From Gamarada debralockiae (taxonomy: Eukaryota; Ascomycota; Leotiomycetes; Helotiales; Hyphodiscaceae), in NCBI GenBank assembly GCA_002803225.1, contig NXFV01000326.1, positions 1-41,103 of the forward strand: a DNA stretch of 41,103 nucleotides, given 5' to 3'. The notes below the pieces were generated by a model. The model had not been told where the DNA came from. It saw only the letters and a list, made by a program, of their open reading frames with translations, and did no database searches. Shown piece by piece: positions 39,093-41,103 of this stretch. The position numbers were made by a program, and so were the translations under genes. Each line of letters starts with the position of its first letter. The first letter of the stretch is position 1.

Positions 39093-40285
39093 AACACTTC
39101 GCAAGGATAAAGGATAAATCAAAATCACAAAGTTTTCAACTGATTTTCAACTGGTGGTCATCGGGGGTCTCCACGAACTTAAAAGGATCCAAGGTTCAGA
39201 TCTCGATGCATGTGAATTGAGTTTGGAGGTCAAAGCGATTTAAGCTTCAGCCAAAACTCTAGGCCGAGCCCAAAGGAGCTGGTAGCCATTCCAACAAATC
39301 ATGCCTCATCTCGGCAATCTCAGCTGCGGACGATGGCATTGAACTGTATTCAGACAAACAGGAGTAGGCGGCACGTTCGTCTGATACTACTGTAGGTGTC
39401 GTTGTTTCTGCGACCTATCCCTTTAGAAGCCAGTGACTTGGTAGGTACTATGCCCTACCCAAAGCCCAAGAAAGCCCGAGGGGATCCTTGTCTCATTGTC
39501 TGGCGAGTCATGTAGTAAGACACCGGCGAACTCTTCCACCGACCGAATATTTTCCGACTCTTCATGCAAGCACTTGCGCGCTGCTCCTTTGGATCCCTGC
39601 TGCTGGCTACCCACTCCTTCACTACCTCACTCACCTATCACAAGCTTCACCCAGAACATCTACCTTGGTATCCACCGACTCAATACTAGTACCGGCTAGC
39701 TCCCGCCAGGTCCAGCTGTCGCAAAGTCTCAGATTGTCAAAATATCCTATCCAGGCCAATACAATACTATCCTTCCATTCTCTTTGGAAATTCCTGCGAC
39801 GCATTTCCAAACGTTCAAAAAATTGGCCCCCACACTGCGGCTGCAGCTGACTGGCGACAAGATGTTTCTTTCGCTTTTGAGCTCTGCAGCCCTGGCTACT
39901 GTATTCCGAAATCATTTGTAACCGTATAGAGTGCGCTTGAACCGACAAGAGCCCTCTCATGAACTCTTTGGTCTCTGCGGTCATTATTTATCGTCCCTGT
40001 TCCATTAGCAATCTCCTCAGCGATTGGTGCTACAAGCTTGTCATCCAGATCGTCCTCCGTAGGAGTTGCAACTGGCGTTAGCAAAGGCTTGTAGGTGACG
40101 TGGTTTACCGCTGCTAGGAATGAATAGCAAACAGGAGGATGGCGGTCCAAATACTGAGAAATGGTCCTCTAACTATCGAAGTGTCAGATACTGTGATGTG
40201 TCAGCATTGTCTTTTAGGCTTAGCTTCATTGAACGTATCTACAAGTAGGGTTCTGGCCGATTCAGAGCTCCTTAGATATCAAGAG
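39093..40285. other. Accessory stretch without an intact gene
   Basis: About 1.2 kb. The minus strand holds two overlapping ORFs (39896-40150 and 39631-39984) whose sequences are polar and unrecognised; they may be parts of one decayed gene (TPVATPTEDDLDDKLVAPIA in the first). A separate coding-like tail lies at 39259-39414. No recognised family. Confidence 0.35.
39259..39414 (-). pseudogene. Possible 3' exon fragment of an unknown gene
   Basis: A 52-codon minus-strand frame follows an acceptor-like GGATAG and reads VAETTTPTVVSDERAAYSCL, then EYSSMPSSAAEIAEMRHDLL and EWLPAPLGSA before a TAG at 39259. It has the smooth composition of a real protein end, but no upstream exon was found. Identity unknown. 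Confidence 0.25.
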
Positions 40286-40440
40286 TATATCCACGGTCCC
40301 CGCTGGGTGGCTGAATCAGCGGCTGACTCAGCTTTTCGCGGGCGCCGCGGCCCGTGCGCTCAGCCGTGCTCAGCCGACTGTGGATGTTCACCTATATCCA
40401 CGGTCGTACTCCTAGGGCGCGCGTAGCGCGCTACGCTCAT
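40286..40440. repeat. Palindrome- and direct-repeat-rich segment beside a Crypton-like gene
   Basis: The 13-mer tatatccacggtc occurs at 40286-40298 and again at 40393-40405. A stem gtggat...atccac flanks gttcacctat just before the second copy. The perfect 12-bp palindrome gtagcgcgctac lies at 40423-40434, within a GC-rich run. The arrangement could mark the end of the mobile element that carries the GCR1_C gene. Confidence 0.5.
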
Positions 40441-40532
40441 AGGCAATAGGGCCTTACTTCAGGGGGTTTTAGGGGAGCTTGATAGAGGAATATAGGCTTG
40501 ATTTGCTTGCTTGCTATTATGATTACTATACC

Positions 40533-41103
40533 TTATTTACACGCCTTCCTCCCAGTACGGAGCCGCTTACAGAGCTGGTCAAGTGAGCACTGCATCTGCT
40601 CCTGCCGTAGGCTTACCTGCCACATAGCCGCTTCCTCACTTACTCGCTGCGCTTGCGCGATACGCCTGATCTCCTTAATAACCTCAAGCCTTAAGGAGTA
40701 CCACTGTAGCTCATTCTGCCTCCCAGCCCGCCACTGGCTACCCCACCTCGAGTCGAGTACTGCTACTGAAGGGCCGCCACGCAGACCGACTGTCCACTCC
40801 TGCCAGAGCGCCCGTACGGTCTTGACGGCGCGGCTCATACGGTATACAGGCATCTGCGGCTTGCTTTGCGGCTCACAGTCTAGTGGCGGCGACGCAATGC
40901 GAGAGGGAGTGTTCACAACACTAGCCTGGGCAGACGCGTACCTGCTTGATCCTGCCGTGGACGCCGTGGCTAGTGGTACGGCAGGCAGGCCGGCAGTGGC
41001 AGTGGTAGCCAGGGGAAGAGCCTCCAGTCGGAAGGTAAGACGGCCAGAGGTTAGGACCTGGAGCTGCGTAGCCTGCGCCTGCTGCGACTCGGCCACGCGG
41101 TCA
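40533..41103 (-). CDS. GCR1_C DNA-binding domain protein, probably C-terminus of a Crypton-like tyrosine recombinase (partial)
   Basis: The frame is open from the right window edge (no in-frame stop; the first codon counted as Met is GTG, so the real start lies outside) to the stop at 40533. About 190 residues are visible. An Ala/Ser/Thr-rich linker is followed by PVYRMSRAVKTVRALWQEWT, VGLRGGPSVAVLDSRWGSQW, RAGRQNELQWYSLRLEVIKE, IRRIAQAQRVSEEAAMWQV and LDQLCKRLRTGRKACK. This is the GCR1_C domain, named after the yeast glycolytic activator Gcr1, which binds DNA. In filamentous fungi this domain is commonly attached to Crypton-family tyrosine recombinases and their domesticated relatives. The recombinase part would lie beyond 41103 and cannot be seen. 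A free-standing transcription factor remains possible. Confidence 0.75.
   Translation of the reverse strand, partial: DRVAESQQAQATQLQVLTSGRLTFRLEALPLATTATAGLPAVPLATASTAGSSRYASAQASVVNTPSRIASPPLDCEPQSKPQMPVYRMSRAVKTVRALWQEWTVGLRGGPSVAVLDSRWGSQWRAGRQNELQWYSLRLEVIKEIRRIAQAQRVSEEAAMWQVSLRQEQMQCSLDQLCKRLRTGRKACK

Noticed and set aside
1..41103. tRNA, rRNA and CRISPR-like structures
   Set aside because: No convincing B-box or cloverleaf arrangement, rRNA-like stretch or regularly spaced repeat array was seen by eye; a covariance-model scan would settle this.

Overview
The window looks like nuclear DNA of a filamentous ascomycete. Genes carry several short introns (about 45-80 bp, GT-AG), and the families are typical of Pezizomycotina: a Pth11-like rhodopsin-fold receptor family, PalC, DUF6590, GCR1_C, and a cupredoxin-like serine-rich surface protein. 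Resemblance of several proteins to what I know from Leotiomycetes/Helotiales makes that class the best guess, but this is inference. No prokaryotic features, CRISPR arrays, tRNA or rRNA genes were seen.

Layout. 1-5.6 kb: a secreted, membrane-anchored cupredoxin-like protein and ALG6 (ER N-glycan glucosyltransferase), both on the minus strand. 5.6-7.4 kb: gene-poor, with one candidate 38-aa single-span membrane microprotein. 7.4-17 kb: a graveyard. It holds a broken NCS1 purine/cytosine permease (minus) placed divergently from a broken guanine deaminase (plus), a broken unknown gene scarred by a 10-bp tandem repeat, an intact four-exon Pth11-like receptor gene, and remnants of an acidic protein and a mucin-like surface protein. 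17.2-21 kb: a very large ORF with N-terminal Thr/Tyr-rich repeats, a DUF6590 domain and a long C-terminal region of an uncharacterised fungal family.

21.7-31.3 kb is a dense, intact housekeeping block: palC (ambient-pH signalling), a disordered small protein, a TAF3-like histone-fold protein head-to-head with TAF7 (both TFIID), mitochondrial ribosomal protein mL54, the complex I subunit NDUFB10/NUO-12, and a nucleolin-like protein (Nsr1/Gar2) with acidic Ser tracts, two RRMs and an RGG tail.

31.3-41.1 kb returns to accessory sequence: a ubiquitin-like relic, a decayed relative of the 17-21 kb giant gene, a probable solo LTR, a copia-like LTR fragment, a second, seven-exon Pth11-like receptor gene, and at the right edge a GCR1_C-domain protein of the type carried by Crypton-like tyrosine-recombinase elements, next to palindromic repeat DNA.

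Exon coordinates were deduced by eye from splice consensus and reading-frame continuity; none is confirmed by transcript data.
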